Of a DNA stretch of 64,000 bases, positions 21,901 to 33,099 are shown one piece after another; position 1 is the stretch's first letter, and the number at the start of each line of letters is the position of its first letter. The notes below the pieces were generated by a model. The model had not been told where the DNA came from. It did not search any database and saw only the letters and a list, made by a program, of their open reading frames with translations. Origin of the DNA: Eucommia ulmoides (lineage: Eukaryota > Streptophyta > Magnoliopsida > Garryales > Eucommiaceae). The stretch lies in contig CM028338.1 of NCBI GenBank assembly GCA_016647705.1, positions 22,031,577 through 22,095,576 on the forward strand, written 5' to 3'. Made by a program: the position numbers and the translations under genes.

Positions 21901-23232
21901 GAATATGAACTCGAAAATAACTAGCAATATAAACCCCATCGATGAGGGTTTACCTTACTACCTTATACCGTATCCTCTTGGCCTCGACTTGGTTACTTGG
22001 GAGCATCCCGTGCTGAAGGTAATTTATGATTTGATCCATCCAGGTTAGTCCGCCGGTAAGAGCACAGATGGTGGCTTTCCGGTCGGATGCAGTTATGCTC
22101 GGCCCATCCAGGTACTCGACAGACACACTTTTCTTTAGGATAAACTCCAACGCGGAGGCCAGGTTAGGTAGAACATTGTTGTGTCTGTTCTCTTCTCGAG
22201 GGATTTGGCTCACTTAAATGTTTTCAAAAAATTTCGTCAATGCATTTACCCACCCGAGATATGTTGTCATGCTCGGATCCTTCGCCATGTACTCTTTATT
22301 GGCCTGATTAACAACGAGCTATGAATTACAGAAGACTTGGAGGTTTCTGGCATTGAATTCCCTTGCCAACTAGAGTTTGGCGAGAAGGGCTTCATATTTT
22401 GCATCATTATTCGTGGCCCAAAAGCCTAATTTGAGTGCATATCATATCTATTCTCGGTCTGGGGCTACCAGTACCATCCCAACCCCACATCTACCTATGT
22501 TTAAAGAACCATCTTTAAAGAGATACCATTTATCTAGACCGAGATAGATGCTTGGATCAGGCTGGGATGAAGTCCCCTCAAGAATAGGGATAACACCTAG
22601 ATCGAGCTGAGCCTCCTACCGGGAAAGGTCTTAATTATTTGGGCTGGGCTCTTCTGGGAAGGTTATCTAAGCGATGAAATCAGCCAAGACTTATCCCTTG
22701 ATGGTTGTCCTTGGCTGATACTCGAGATAAAATTGATCGAGCTCGAGACTATACTTCATGAGTCGGCCTGAGATGTCAGGAGAGTTAATGACTTTTCTCA
22801 AAGGTTAGTCGGTAAAGACCAAAATTTTGTGTTCTTGGAAGTATTGCTTTAGCTTTCTTGACACGACAAGGAGAGCATAAGAAAGCTTCTTGAATGGTGG
22901 GTACCTCGTCTCAGCATCAGTAAGTATCCTGTTGGAGTAGTACACTGGCCTTGAATACCACCCTATTCTCGAACGAGTGTAGTGCTCGCTGCCGTATCTG
23001 ATGCAGCGATATATAGGAATAACATTTCTCCAACCTTAGGAGTACTCAGTAGCAGTGTTGAAGAGAAGTATGTCTTGAGTTCTTGAAAGAAGACCTCACA
23101 CTCAAATGTCTACTCAAATGTTTTGTTGCCTCTGAGGACCATAAAGAAGGAGAGGCATTTATTCGATGAACATGAAATAAAATAATTCAGGGCGACTAGC
23201 CTTTCAGTTAGTATCTAGACTTCTTTCTTCGT
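21901..23232 (-). pseudogene. Tat RNase H pair, broken
   Basis: Just after RT, a first RNase H is recognisable in pieces (LFLYIAASDTAASTTLVRE). Further on comes a second RNase H with WATNNDAKYEALLAKL, LVVNQANKEYMAKDP and SQIPREENRHNNVLPNLAS. Two RNase H domains in tandem are a hallmark of the Tat lineage. The last open part is 21950-22213 (87 codons), ending in a WMDQIINYLQHGMLPSNQ block that leads into integrase. The normal ADALANLAS ending reads NNVLPNLAS. Many stops are present. Confidence 0.72.
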
Positions 23233-23902
23233 CTAGGAAAAGGCCATTCCGGGAATAATACTTATCTGAACTGGATTGACGTTAATGCCGCAGTGGGACA
23301 CCATATAACTAAGAAACTTTCCTGCTGAGACCCCGAAGATGCACTTGGTGGTATTCAATTTCATTCGATGAGCCTGGAGTTTATCAAAACAATTCTGGAG
23401 ATGGGCGATATGATCAAACGCCTTGGCTCTCTTCACGAGCATATCATCTATGTACACCTCCATTGCCGAGCCAATCTCTTCCATGAACATCTTGTTCACT
23501 AGCCTCTGGTAGGTCACCCCAATATTGCGAAGGATAAAGGGCATGACTTTATAATAGTAGGTACCTCTGTTCGTAATGAACGAGGTCTTGCTCTTGTTCT
23601 GGGGGAACATTGGTATCTGATTGTAGCCGGCATAAGTATCTAGGAAGCTTAGTAACTTATGCCCTGCTGTGGCATCTATGATGAGGTCTATTCTCAGTAG
23701 GGGAAGAAATCCTTTAGAGACGCCTTATTGAGATCTTTGAAGTTCATATAGAGCCAATCAGGGAACTTCACTTCCTCTACAATGGCTGATTTCACCAACT
23801 TATCCATTTCTTGTTCTATAATGTTTTGGCACTCTGGCTGAAACTTCCTTCGTTTTTGCTGCACAAGAGGATAGTGAGGGTCGACATAAAGGTGATACAT
23901 AG
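23233..23902 (-). pseudogene. Tat reverse transcriptase, C-terminal two thirds
   Basis: The open frame 23233-23610 carries YYYKVMPFILRN, TYQRLVNKMF, MEVYIDDMLVKR (intact YIDD-type catalytic block), NTTKCIFGVSAGKFLSYMVS and GINVNPVQI. The piece 23694-23900 is the N-terminal part: LVQQKRRKF, VKSAIVEEVKFPDWL, MNFKDLNKASLKDFFP. A stretch of about 80 bp between them is out of frame. The upstream continuation is at 25246, beyond the solo LTR. In YMNFKDLN the usual W.CVDFRDLN block is partly lost. Confidence 0.88.
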
Positions 23903-25245
23903 TGATGGCAGAATATTATGTCGTCACTTTCATCGCAAGTGTACAGGTCAAATTTTAGTATAGATGAGAAGCAGCAGGGGTTTTTGTATCCATAGGGATT
24001 GGTTAAGATTATTATAGAGTACCGTAATTATCATAACCTAATTTTATCTAGGCGATAAAAAATGATTTATAATTAATTAATACTAATACTAAGTTAATTA
24101 ATCTAATTATACTATAATACTATATTGAGATGTTTAGGGGAAAAGATTGTCTAGGGATTAACTTCATTTACAAAAATATGTTTGGTCTCGTTTAGTTTAC
24201 AATAATGTTGTTCAACCTATCCGACAATCTCTATATAGTAAACTCACTCACCACCTTTCCCAAGTGTAAGATGAGTGAGTATGCAACTTTGCGTCAATGA
24301 AGAAATCCCCCTCAACGTCTTAACGACACTAGGTTACATGAGTCTTGCCCCAACGTCATTGATTGCACACTCTCTAACTCTCTCCTGGGTTATTAGATCG
24401 TCGCTTTGTGTTTACCCCAATACGAATTCGGGGTTACCTCTTTCAAGTGTTAAACCTCGATTTCTCACTATATCTAAGCAAGCATATATAAACATGACAA
24501 ATCGATAAACACAATTGAATTAACGACGAACAACTATTAACAGAACACAACTCAAGCAAATGACATTTTCATAAATATTAATAATCCTTAGACAAAATCC
24601 ATTTAGCTCATGACCATAACCATTTATACAACGAAAAAGGAGCTAAACATTCTCAACAACCTACCGAAGTTAAGAAAATAAAGAGAGAAAAGAAAGAAAC
24701 TTAGCCGTAGTCCGAAGATTTGCCACTAAACCGTTCAACGATCGCTTCTCCTTCTTCGCAACGTGTTCTTCTCATTCGGATTTGGTTGAGCACTCCCCAA
24801 AATACTATCAAAATCTTATGAACCCTCAGGGGTCTCTTTTGGCCAGAAGAGAGGAGAGGAGGAAGATATAGGGCTAAAAAATATATAAATAAATATCTAA
24901 ATTGTGTGCAGAGTGACTGCCGCGACGGTGGGTATGTCGGTTGGGTCACGGCCTCGGCGGTGGGTGCAGAGACCTCCTATTCTTTCACCGCTACGGTGGT
25001 GGGTTTTTAGCAACTTTAAGGCCTTCTCTGCATCTTGACTGCAGCAGCGATGGACTACAGGTTCTGAATTTTGTCCTTTTGCTTGTTTTTCCACCGTTCT
25101 TGATCCGATTTGATCGTTTATGATCTGTTTTCATCCCACACACATGATTTATACAAAAACACATAAAAAAGTAATAAAATATAGTAAACATACTAAAAAA
25201 CTAACAAGTTCATTTTAAAAATAGATAGGTAAATTACACCTATCA
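23903..25245 (-). mobile_element. Solo LTR of family A inside Tat pol, TSD CATAG
   Basis: 1343 bp with the family A terminus ACACCTATCA at the right and TGATGGCAGAATATT at the left, flanked by CATAG at 23898-23902 and 25246-25250. No internal sequence is left, as after recombination between two LTRs. The two Tat pol parts on either side join in the same frame with the duplication removed. It contains the diagnostic 'gatcgtcgctttgtgtttac' and 'ttatacaacgaaaaagg' phrases and a GC-rich palindrome block at 24917-25045. Confidence 0.93.
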
Positions 25246-25912
25246 CATAGCCATAATCGGTTTGATCCCAGGTAGCTTATCGTGGGACCAGTCAAACACA
25301 TCATAGTTTCTTTGAAACAGGTTAGTGAGCTTAACTTGTTGATCTAGACTGAGCTTAGCTCGAATTTTGATAGTTCTTTCTTCAATCATTGGGTGGACGG
25401 GTACTTCCAATAACTCCTCGTGGGGCCGTAGACGAGGTTCTTCCTCACTAGGGTCATCAATTAGCATGGTCCCTGGCTCAGACGAGGTGACGAGCTTAGC
25501 CTTCCATATCGCGGGACTGACCATTAATTACTATTTCATCTTCTAAAGCACCCTCCTAGGGAATGCCTTGGTTGTTTCCTGATATTCTCTGACCTCCCCT
25601 ACCTCTTCATCAGTGGGGAACTTCATCATTTGGTGGTATGGGGAGGAAATGGCCTTTAGGGAAGCTACGGTTGGATGCCCCATAATTGCGTTATAGGGGG
25701 AAGGTCTATCTATAATAAGGAACTTGGTCTACACCGTGGCCAACCTGGGCTTTACCCCCCCACTGTCACCAACAAAGAGGTCCTGCCCAATGAGTTGATA
25801 ACGTCCCCATCGAAGCCAACAAGGAGTGAAGTTGTGGGCTGCACAAGGCTTGGATCCACCTTCATCTTGGTGAAGACCCACTTGAAGATTATATGCGTTG
25901 ACCTACCCCCAT
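25246..25912 (-). pseudogene. Tat protease to RT linker, broken
   Basis: The open part 25246-25524 is the pre-RT linker: VHPMIEERTIKIRAKLS, LFQRNYDVFDWSHDKLPGI. Upstream (to 25912) a degenerate Tat protease is readable: IIFKWVFTKMKVDPSLVQP, LLVGFDGDVINSLG, LLVTVGG. The catalytic DxGSS block should stand at about 25905-25912 and is cut exactly there by the family B element. Several stops lie in the protease part. A 116-residue plus-strand frame across 25675-26025 is a shadow that also spans the junction. Confidence 0.75.
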
Positions 25913-27547
25913 TGGTAGCAAATTATTTGTCGCTACAACACTGCAAGTGTATGAGTCAAGTTTTAATAGTATACGAACTGAGTAGAGTTATCGTATCCAT
26001 AGGTATTGATTTAGATCGTCACTAAGTACCACGATTATGGTAACTCAACTTTATCTAGGCAATCAAATTTCAGATTTTTTTACAAAAGTAAACTAAAACA
26101 ACTAAAATAAATATAAATACAAAAATAAAATATGTATTTTCTATGCATAAAGGTTCTAGGGGCTTAATTTTATCTCGTTATTCCTATGTTATCCTCTTAA
26201 GTAATTACTAGCTAATTCCGTTCATTCAATAATTAAGGTCCCCGTACTATTTCTCTCGAGCGTCAAGTGAGAGAATTGTAAACACTTTAATACTGATATG
26301 CCTATCTAGTATTTAGGTAGAAACGTTCTTTAAACCTGACCTTATAGATTACACAAGCTTTAAATATCTTTCGATCTATTAGAACTCACGTTGTGTTTAT
26401 CCTAAGTTAGAACCCAAAATTACCTCTCCCGAGTGTCAAATCCCAAGTTCTCAATTCATCCAAAATATCATGTGAAATTATACCTTGGAAGCATTATAAA
26501 GATAAGCACAATTGAATGGCGATTTTAATTGATCAATTTAGAACTCATTTACCTCTTGGTTTTACAAAATACTAAATTCTCAACTAAATTACTTAGGTAT
26601 TGATCTCCTTTCGGACTCAAATGAACCTAAATTATGCACTCCCAATTCCAGTTACGAATTCAACCTTTCTCAACTACAAAGTTCGTAACCTAAATTCATC
26701 TAACTCATTGGCCACATGAATCAAACACATTAGGCCTAAGAGATGCATAAAATGGAATTAAATCTAACAATTAACAAAATATCTAGATTAAGAACACTAC
26801 GTATATAGATCCTTAGCTAATCTTTTCAATAAATTCATATATGTAAGCATGTTCAACACAAAATTACAAATACAAACTTAAAATAAAAGATTAGGGAGAG
26901 AGAAATGAAGAGAAAATACTTATTGTGGGTTTGGACTCCAAATCTTCAATCTCAAGTGTCACCAATGGTATTTTCTTCTTTAATCTCACATCAAAAGGCC
27001 ACGATCCGATGTTTTCTTGCCCAAATTTGCTAGTTGTCTCTCCCAAAATTGCCTCTTCTTCTTCCTCTTTCGTCCCCTTGTGTTCGAGGCAAAATGGGGT
27101 ATTTAAAGGGGTAAAAAATTAGGGTTTTATGGTAAAAAGATGACATAGACTGATGGAAGTGCGTTGCAGCGCGCTATGACTTAGCACGTTGACAAGAGCA
27201 CGCTGTTGTGTGCTCTAATTCGCACTGTAGCGCACTTTGGGCAATGCCGATAGTCGAATTGTATTTTACTCGTAACTTTCTTGTTCAAATTACGATTGAG
27301 GTGTTTCAAAAAGTTATGAAAATATAAGACATAGATATAAAACTTCTATATTTTAAGGTTTTCCAAAATCTGATTTAATCATGATAAAAAAAGGGCTTTA
27401 AAGTTACAACACCTGCACGTATTTTGCACAGTTTCTCCCATTTATTTGTGATTGTACAAAACACAACAAAAAACTAACAAAAATGCTTGAAAACACACAA
27501 ATATTTGAGTCTGAAAGTACTTAATTTGTTGGTAAATAAACCACTCA
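25913..27547 (-). repeat. 3' LTR of family B element
   Basis: Left end TGGTAGCAAATTATTTGTCGC, right end TTGGTAAATAAACCACTCA. A short block of 'agcgcgctatgac..agcacgttgacaagagcacgct' at 27160-27250 occupies the place of the palindromes in family A. Plus-strand frames at 26925-27122 and elsewhere are not genes. Confidence 0.85.
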
Positions 27548-29361
27548 TGAAGTATCCTTAAACTCAAACGTTTGCTTGTCCACAATCAAAAAAGAAAGAA
27601 AATAAATCAAGTACAAAAGGTTAACGATAAAAATGTGAGTTTCATATTGAATCAACAACTGTGCAATAATCTCCGCAACCACACAATGTTCCACGCTCGA
27701 AAAAATGCCCACATTAAGATTATCTAGAATTTCAACTTTATGTATCAATTTCAATCCACTTAAGATTCTAGTTATGTCAGTGCGTGCACATTCATTTTCA
27801 CCCAACCAAACGATCCATGTATATATTTATGTGCTAAGGAGACGTTGAACAATCTCTGGATAAAGAATGTAAGAACGACCATAAGCCATTTTTCGTGTCA
27901 CTCTCCACTAATTGTGTAGGTATATATGTCATTGGAGATCAAAAGGATTTTGCGGGTTATAATATATATCTAGGGTAAAAGGTTGATGAAAATGTCATTT
28001 TTTTTTACTCAAATCACCTAGGCATGTATCACAACTCATGGATCTTGCACAATTTATGAGAAAATGTTTCATCGATTCCCCATTTCATTAAATATATTCT
28101 TTCAATCAATCACACAATGTATTATTCACAAAACACACCAAAACAACATTTTTGTTTTTATTATTATTATTTTTTTTTTTTACAAAATAAGTGAGAACCA
28201 TACCCTCAAATTCAAACTCAACATTATCCTCAATGTTGCACGAAAAATACAAGGTGGAAGGTGGGAATACTCACCACTATACTACAATATATATATTTTA
28301 CATAGACAACTAAAACAACCAAAACGAAACACACAACCCAATCCACCAGTGACTTTCCAAATACAACCCATGCTAGTCGTTATGCTCAACGATCCATGCA
28401 AACATGCCAATTAGTGATGGGTTTAGGAAGTGAAAATGCATTTAATGGGTTGGATATACATATATGGGTAATGAAAGAATTAAGAAATAAGGCTCAACGG
28501 GGTTAACGAAGGATAAACAATTTTTAAGGATAGCTTCGAAGGCTCAAACGATCCAAAAAATGCCAAAATCATCTCACCAATAACATATAACCTACTATTT
28601 CACCACAAGTTTCACTCAAATGGGTTCTAGTGTTCACGATATGTCAAAGTCTACATAAAGCACATAAATGTTCTCCAATTACTCAAACGGCCAAGTGATC
28701 ATGATTCATGATGTTTAAGTGAAATGAGTCAAGAGTGAATTTTGATTAACACAAGTCAAGCACACAGACATCTCAATGAAATGCATTTCAAAACACCTAA
28801 GAGAACATCATGTGTCTAAACTCATTATCAATTTTAAGTCATTTCATCTGAACAAAACTCACAATTTATTCAAACAAACTAACAAAAGGAAAGACAAACT
28901 AAAAACATGGCCAAACGAACACAAAATATAGGACAAAAATCACACACATAATAATTTCCTAACCCAACACACATATGCCAACATGTGTCTCACCCCCAAA
29001 CTCAAAGTCAAACATATAATCAGATTAAGCACAAGGGAATAAGAACATGTACCGGGGAGGTGATACAATCTCGCCTTCTAGTGCGGTTGACGGTGATGCT
29101 TCAGACCAGGTGATCGATGTGGGGTTGTCTCCCATAACGTGTACCCTTAGGCTTTATTATTTTAAAACTTGGGTTGCCTCCCAAGAAGTATTTGGTCTAA
29201 TGTCCTGGGCTTGACACGAAGAAGGGTTCGTCTAAGAACGGCTTCCGCCTATAATATATGTCATACAACACAATAAATGGGTCTTGGTTGTGGACACCCT
29301 CAAGCTTGGCGAAATGTGACAATGATCGACACGTACTCTCAATGTGCTTCAACTCCGAAAA
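27548..29361 (-). other. Family B internal region without pol
   Basis: No RT, integrase or RNase H motif on either strand. The phrase 'gggttgcctcccaagaagt' (about 29165-29185), common after gag in Athila-type elements, is present. Next to the LTR, 'tccttaaactcaaacg' (minus: a G/A-rich stretch) is the weak polypurine candidate. The frames 27545-27805 and 28064-28414 have no domain features. Confidence 0.6.
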
Positions 29362-30215
29362 TTATGCTTGGTGAGCTTGAAAGAACGGAGTTGAAGGTAA
29401 GGGAGGACAAGTGAGCCACATTGGATTCTCGTAGATGTAATCATCTTCGATCGATGGTGGAATCACAATTTCGACCTCAAATGGTGAAGAATCACAATTG
29501 TCATCTTGTGATTTTTCATCAGCGATCAACTCTTGGGTCTCATTCTCATTGGAATCATCATTATCGAACAAACCCAAGTTCCTCCCACTTGTATTCAGTT
29601 CCTCATGTTGGCTTTTAGTGGATGTAGCTTGTGTGTCTCTTAGTGCCACCATTCCTAAATTGGCCTCAATATAGCTGACAAGTTGACCGATTTGTGTCTT
29701 GAGGGACTTTACAATCATCTCGATTTCAATGTAGGTCGTCTCAATTTTGTCAAGACGGCCCTAATTCTTATTGAGATGGTCATAAGTTTCTCTCAAGAAC
29801 ACCTGAGTTTTCCCCATGAATGCAGCGAACATTTCTTCCAGGGTAAGGGAAGACTCCATAGGATGGTGCGGGGTGTCAATCTGTGGCGCCGAAATTTTGG
29901 AACTATCCCCCAAGTTTTGTTAGCTTGTTAAATGATTCCAACTCTAATAATCAAACTCTACCATGTCTTTCAACAACCAATAGGCTTTGTCCATGGTTAG
30001 TTAGTAGAAAGAGGTGGTACCACTTCCTCTTTCTACCCAAGTTCTTGTTGCGGCTTGTAACCCGTCGAGGAAGTTGAGTAGTTGACACTCCTTCGGGAAA
30101 CCATGACTGGGGAACTGAACGAGCAACTCCTTGTATCTATCCTAAGCAAAATAAAACGGCTCGAAATCTCATTGAGATAATCTCAAGAGGACTTGTTGAT
30201 GAGCCATCTCTGAGT
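29362..30215 (-). pseudogene. Family B gag, broken
   Basis: The order on the minus strand is FYFA.DRYKELLVQFPSHGFPKECQLLNFLDGL, then AATRTWVERGSGTTSF, then MVEFDY.SWN, then SLTLEEMFAAFMGKTQVFL and a helical LKTQIGQLVSYIEANLGM tail. This follows the Ty3/gypsy retrotransposon gag of the Athila group (capsid then short coiled coil). The open part is 29362-29718 (118 codons, acidic C-terminus). Stops cut the capsid part. It corresponds block by block to 50650-51640 in family A. Confidence 0.75.
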
Positions 30216-30236
30216 ACTTTGCAAAATAAACAAACT

Positions 30237-30237
<1 letters not shown>

Positions 30238-30267
<30 letters not shown>
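30238..30267. repeat. Poly(A) run
   Basis: About 30 A between the gag relic and the primer site of family B. Confidence 0.9.
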
Positions 30268-30268
<1 letters not shown>

Positions 30269-30323
30269 CCTAAATTAAAATCAAAATACTTATTCACAAT
30301 ATTAACAACAATCTAAAATGTCA

Positions 30324-30341
30324 ATCCCCGACAACGGCGCA
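30324..30341 (-). promoter_or_regulatory. Primer-binding site, tRNA-Asp type (family B)
   Basis: The plus strand reads 'atccccgacaacggcgcaa', close to the 3' end of plant tRNA-Asp (ATCCCCGGCAACGGCGCCA). On the minus strand it is the site where that tRNA would prime, eight bases from the LTR at 30349. Confidence 0.85.
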
Positions 30342-30348
30342 AAAAACA

Positions 30349-31036
30349 TGGTAGCGAATTAGTTGTTGCTACAACACCTCAAGTGTATGGGTTAAGTTTG
30401 AATAGTATAAGAAGTAAGTAGAGTTGTCGTATCCATAGGGATTGGTTTAGATTGTCGCTAAGTACCATGATTATCATAACTCAATTTTATCTAGGCAATC
30501 AAATTTTGGATTATTTTTTTTTATGAAAATAAACTGAAACAACTAAAATCAAAAATAAAATATGGATTTTCTATGCACAAAGGTTCTAGGGGCTCAATTT
30601 CATCTCCTTATTCTCATGTTATCATCTTAAGTAATTATTGGCTAATTCTGTTCATTCAATAATCAAGGTCCTCATGCTATTGCTCTCTCACTTCCTCTCC
30701 CGAGCGTCAAATGAGAGAATATGTAAACACTTCAGTATTGATATCCCTATCTTGTATTTAGGTGAAAACATTCGTTAAACCTGATCTTATAGATTACACA
30801 AGTTTTAAATATCTTCCGATCTATTAAAACTCAAGTTGTGTTTATCTAAGTCCAAACCCAAAATTACCTCTCCCGATTGTCAAATCCCAAGTTCTGAATC
30901 ATCCAAAATATCATATGTAAGCATACCTTGGAAGCATTATAAAGATAAACACAATTGAATGGCGATTCTAATTGATCAATTTAGAACTCGACTATCTCCC
31001 AGTTTCACAAAATCCTAAATTCCCAACTAGATTACT
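30349..31036 (-). repeat. 5' LTR of family B, truncated
   Basis: Matches 25913-26610 of the left LTR. Similarity stops in 'gattacttg' near 31036, where LTR-like sequence of the Tat element begins. About 950 bp of the LTR are missing. Confidence 0.82.
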
Positions 31037-31472
31037 TGTGGTCCTCATCTTTTTGGCATTCTTAGGAGTAGCCCATGGACGATGGGCGTTCGAAAGCAAA
31101 CAGATGGCCCAACCCATAAGGCCTGGTGGATTTTCTCTTCGTTCCTTCACTGCATGAAGTCCCCTTTCCAGCCTTTCTCGGTAAGACGAGAAGGGCAGAT
31201 GATGTTTTCACTGAGGAGTTTGTAGAGTTGAATTCCGAGGTGGGAATTGTCAGCCTGGGAATATTACCGAGATGGGGAAAGGTCCCCCCAGCCTGACGAC
31301 GGACCTTTTCAGGCATCAGCAATGATGATCTCTTGGGATGACCAGTCTAGGCTGAGTCGTGCCTTGGTCAGTAGAATCTTCATACTTCGTCATCAGTAGA
31401 ACTGGGTCCCACTAGAAATATGTGTACACATAACAGTTTTCTATTAGGTGTTTGGTGATGACCAATTTTACA
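31037..31472. repeat. LTR-like repeat shared with 16080-16517
   Basis: See 16080-16517 for the matching phrases. The right end (ttttaca) is at the same place in both. If this is the other LTR of the Tat element, everything between (gag and the protease start) was deleted when or after family B inserted. Confidence 0.6.
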
Positions 31473-32136
31473 CTCAACGTAATCAATTTACGAAAACACG
31501 AAGTCTGTGCCACAAAATAATAAATTAAACAATTACAAACAATCATGTGAGCACGAAAAAAGGGACAGAGTAAGTTGACATGTTATTTAGATTAGTTCAA
31601 TAAGGTCTCTCCTTGCCTATGTCCACTTTCCCAAGCTCCTTTGAGGCATTCTAATCCAGTATCTCTAATACTCTTTCGTTGTATATACCCAAATGATACA
31701 CCCAAGAGTAAAGTCCCTTTTTTATTTTTTCCTCTCTAACACACTCTTTGTTACACGTTTTCTCACTTAAACCAATACCCTAGTTTAAATTACAATTCTC
31801 ACCCTTACAAAATTTGATTTTAAGTTTGAGCTATTTATCTGGATCTTCTATCAACAACTTATAAATCAATGCACTCTATATTAAATCATTGGAAGTATGT
31901 ACTATCAGATATACAATATACAACTCAAGCTTAAGTAATCACTTCATGAATATGATAAGTATACAACTCAAGTAACGAATTAATTTGAACAACTAATTAA
32001 AGTGAAGAATCTACCAATTGAATAATAAGAACAAGTAAACAAATAATTAGACAAGTAAGAAAATCCTTAAGATTTCTTATTCTAAGTTTTTTGAAATTGG
32101 TTTGTTTCAATTTCACAAATGTATATCAATGAATTT
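31473..32136. other. Unassigned AT-rich stretch
   Basis: No gene or recognised repeat. It ends where the first SIRE-like LTR starts. Confidence 0.4.
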
Positions 32137-33099
32137 TGTTGACCCTAGATGTTTTGATGGACAATTAAACGCTGATATTTTATGGAACTAATGTGTTTAT
32201 TGAGTGATTTTATATTAAAGTTCCATTTGTTCAAATGAGAAAAAGATTGAATCGTAAAAGATATTGATTATTGAAGATTTACAAGACAATGTTTAATAAT
32301 AGATTCAAGATGGTTGCAAGCGAACACATTGAAGAATTTTTGAAGCATTGAAGATTTTTTATATGCTTAGGTAAAAACAACTCAATAATTTAATACTCTT
32401 AATGCAACTCGATTAGGATCACGCATGACATGTAAAATTCAGTATTCTTTATGCGTACAATGATAAGAAGTGATAAATTTAAAATCCTAAATCATTTTTA
32501 TAAAGTATTGAATTGAGAAAATATTTTTAACACATGAAATGAAAATGTTCTAGTAAATTCAATTGTCGGATGAAAAGGATTGGTAGACTAACAAGAACAG
32601 TAGATTGAAAGAAAATATGAAAGGGAACTACAGGCCATAATGGTTGACCGATGAAATGCTCAGTCGACCAAATAAAGGCATAAAGAGTCATAATTTGGAC
32701 TGTTGCCGAGGGTTCGATTGACCAATAGAGGTCCAGTCGACCGACAACATCAGATCCAGTCAACTTTGATTATTTCAATTTTTGAGATCTTTAACACAAA
32801 TCCTATAATTTTAAACGTTAGAAAATCAAATTTTATGGGAATTTGAGTATATTTTAAATGTCTATCATATATATTTTGAAGATCCTCTTAATTGGTCGTT
32901 ATATTAATTGATTCTATGAGTTTAATTGGTAAAACTACTTTATATATTTAAGGATTTTGAATTATTGAAGTTTTGGGGACTAAATTGAGTTTTTCAAAGA
33001 GTATTTTTAAACCATTTTTTTTTTGAAATATTATTTTATATAGGGTCTTAAAGTGTCATAAATGGTCTTATATTTTGAAAAATATCTGTTATTGGTATA
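32137..33099 (+). repeat. Old SIRE-like LTR, left part
   Basis: Starts TGTTGACCCTAGATG and shares 'ttttgatggacaattaaac' with 33100 and 39030. It contains degenerate 'gtcgacc/gttgacc' words at 32640-32765. It is cut at 33099 by the complete element at 33100-40998 and continues at 40999. The last five bases (GTATA) are the duplicated target. Confidence 0.85.

Larger units (their letters stand above)
20780..25912 (-). mobile_element. Ty3/gypsy Tat-type element, pol part, decayed
   Basis: Read on the minus strand: protease end, linker, RT, a first RNase H, a second RNase H of the kind found in the Tat lineage, and integrase with its C-terminal tail. The right side is cut by the family B element at 25913, inside the protease. 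A solo LTR (23903-25245, TSD CATAG) splits it. No gag belonging to it was seen. Stops and frameshifts are spread over all domains. Confidence 0.82.
25913..31036 (-). mobile_element. Family B: Athila-like gag-only LTR element, right LTR truncated
   Basis: Left LTR 25913-27547 (1635 bp) and right LTR 30349 to about 31036 share 'gtagcgaattagttgttgct', 'tcgtatccatagg' and 'gatcaatttagaactc' phrases. The right copy stops mid-LTR at the junction with 31037. On the minus strand the right LTR is the 5' one, followed by a tRNA-Asp-type primer site. Only a gag remnant (29362-30215) lies between; there is no pol. Gag and primer site suggest the Athila group. The insertion disrupts the Tat protease. Confidence 0.82.

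Noticed and set aside
30324-30341. Possible tRNA-Asp gene
   Set aside because: Only the 3' end of a tRNA is matched, directly next to an LTR: a primer site, not a gene. The same holds for 51756-51775.
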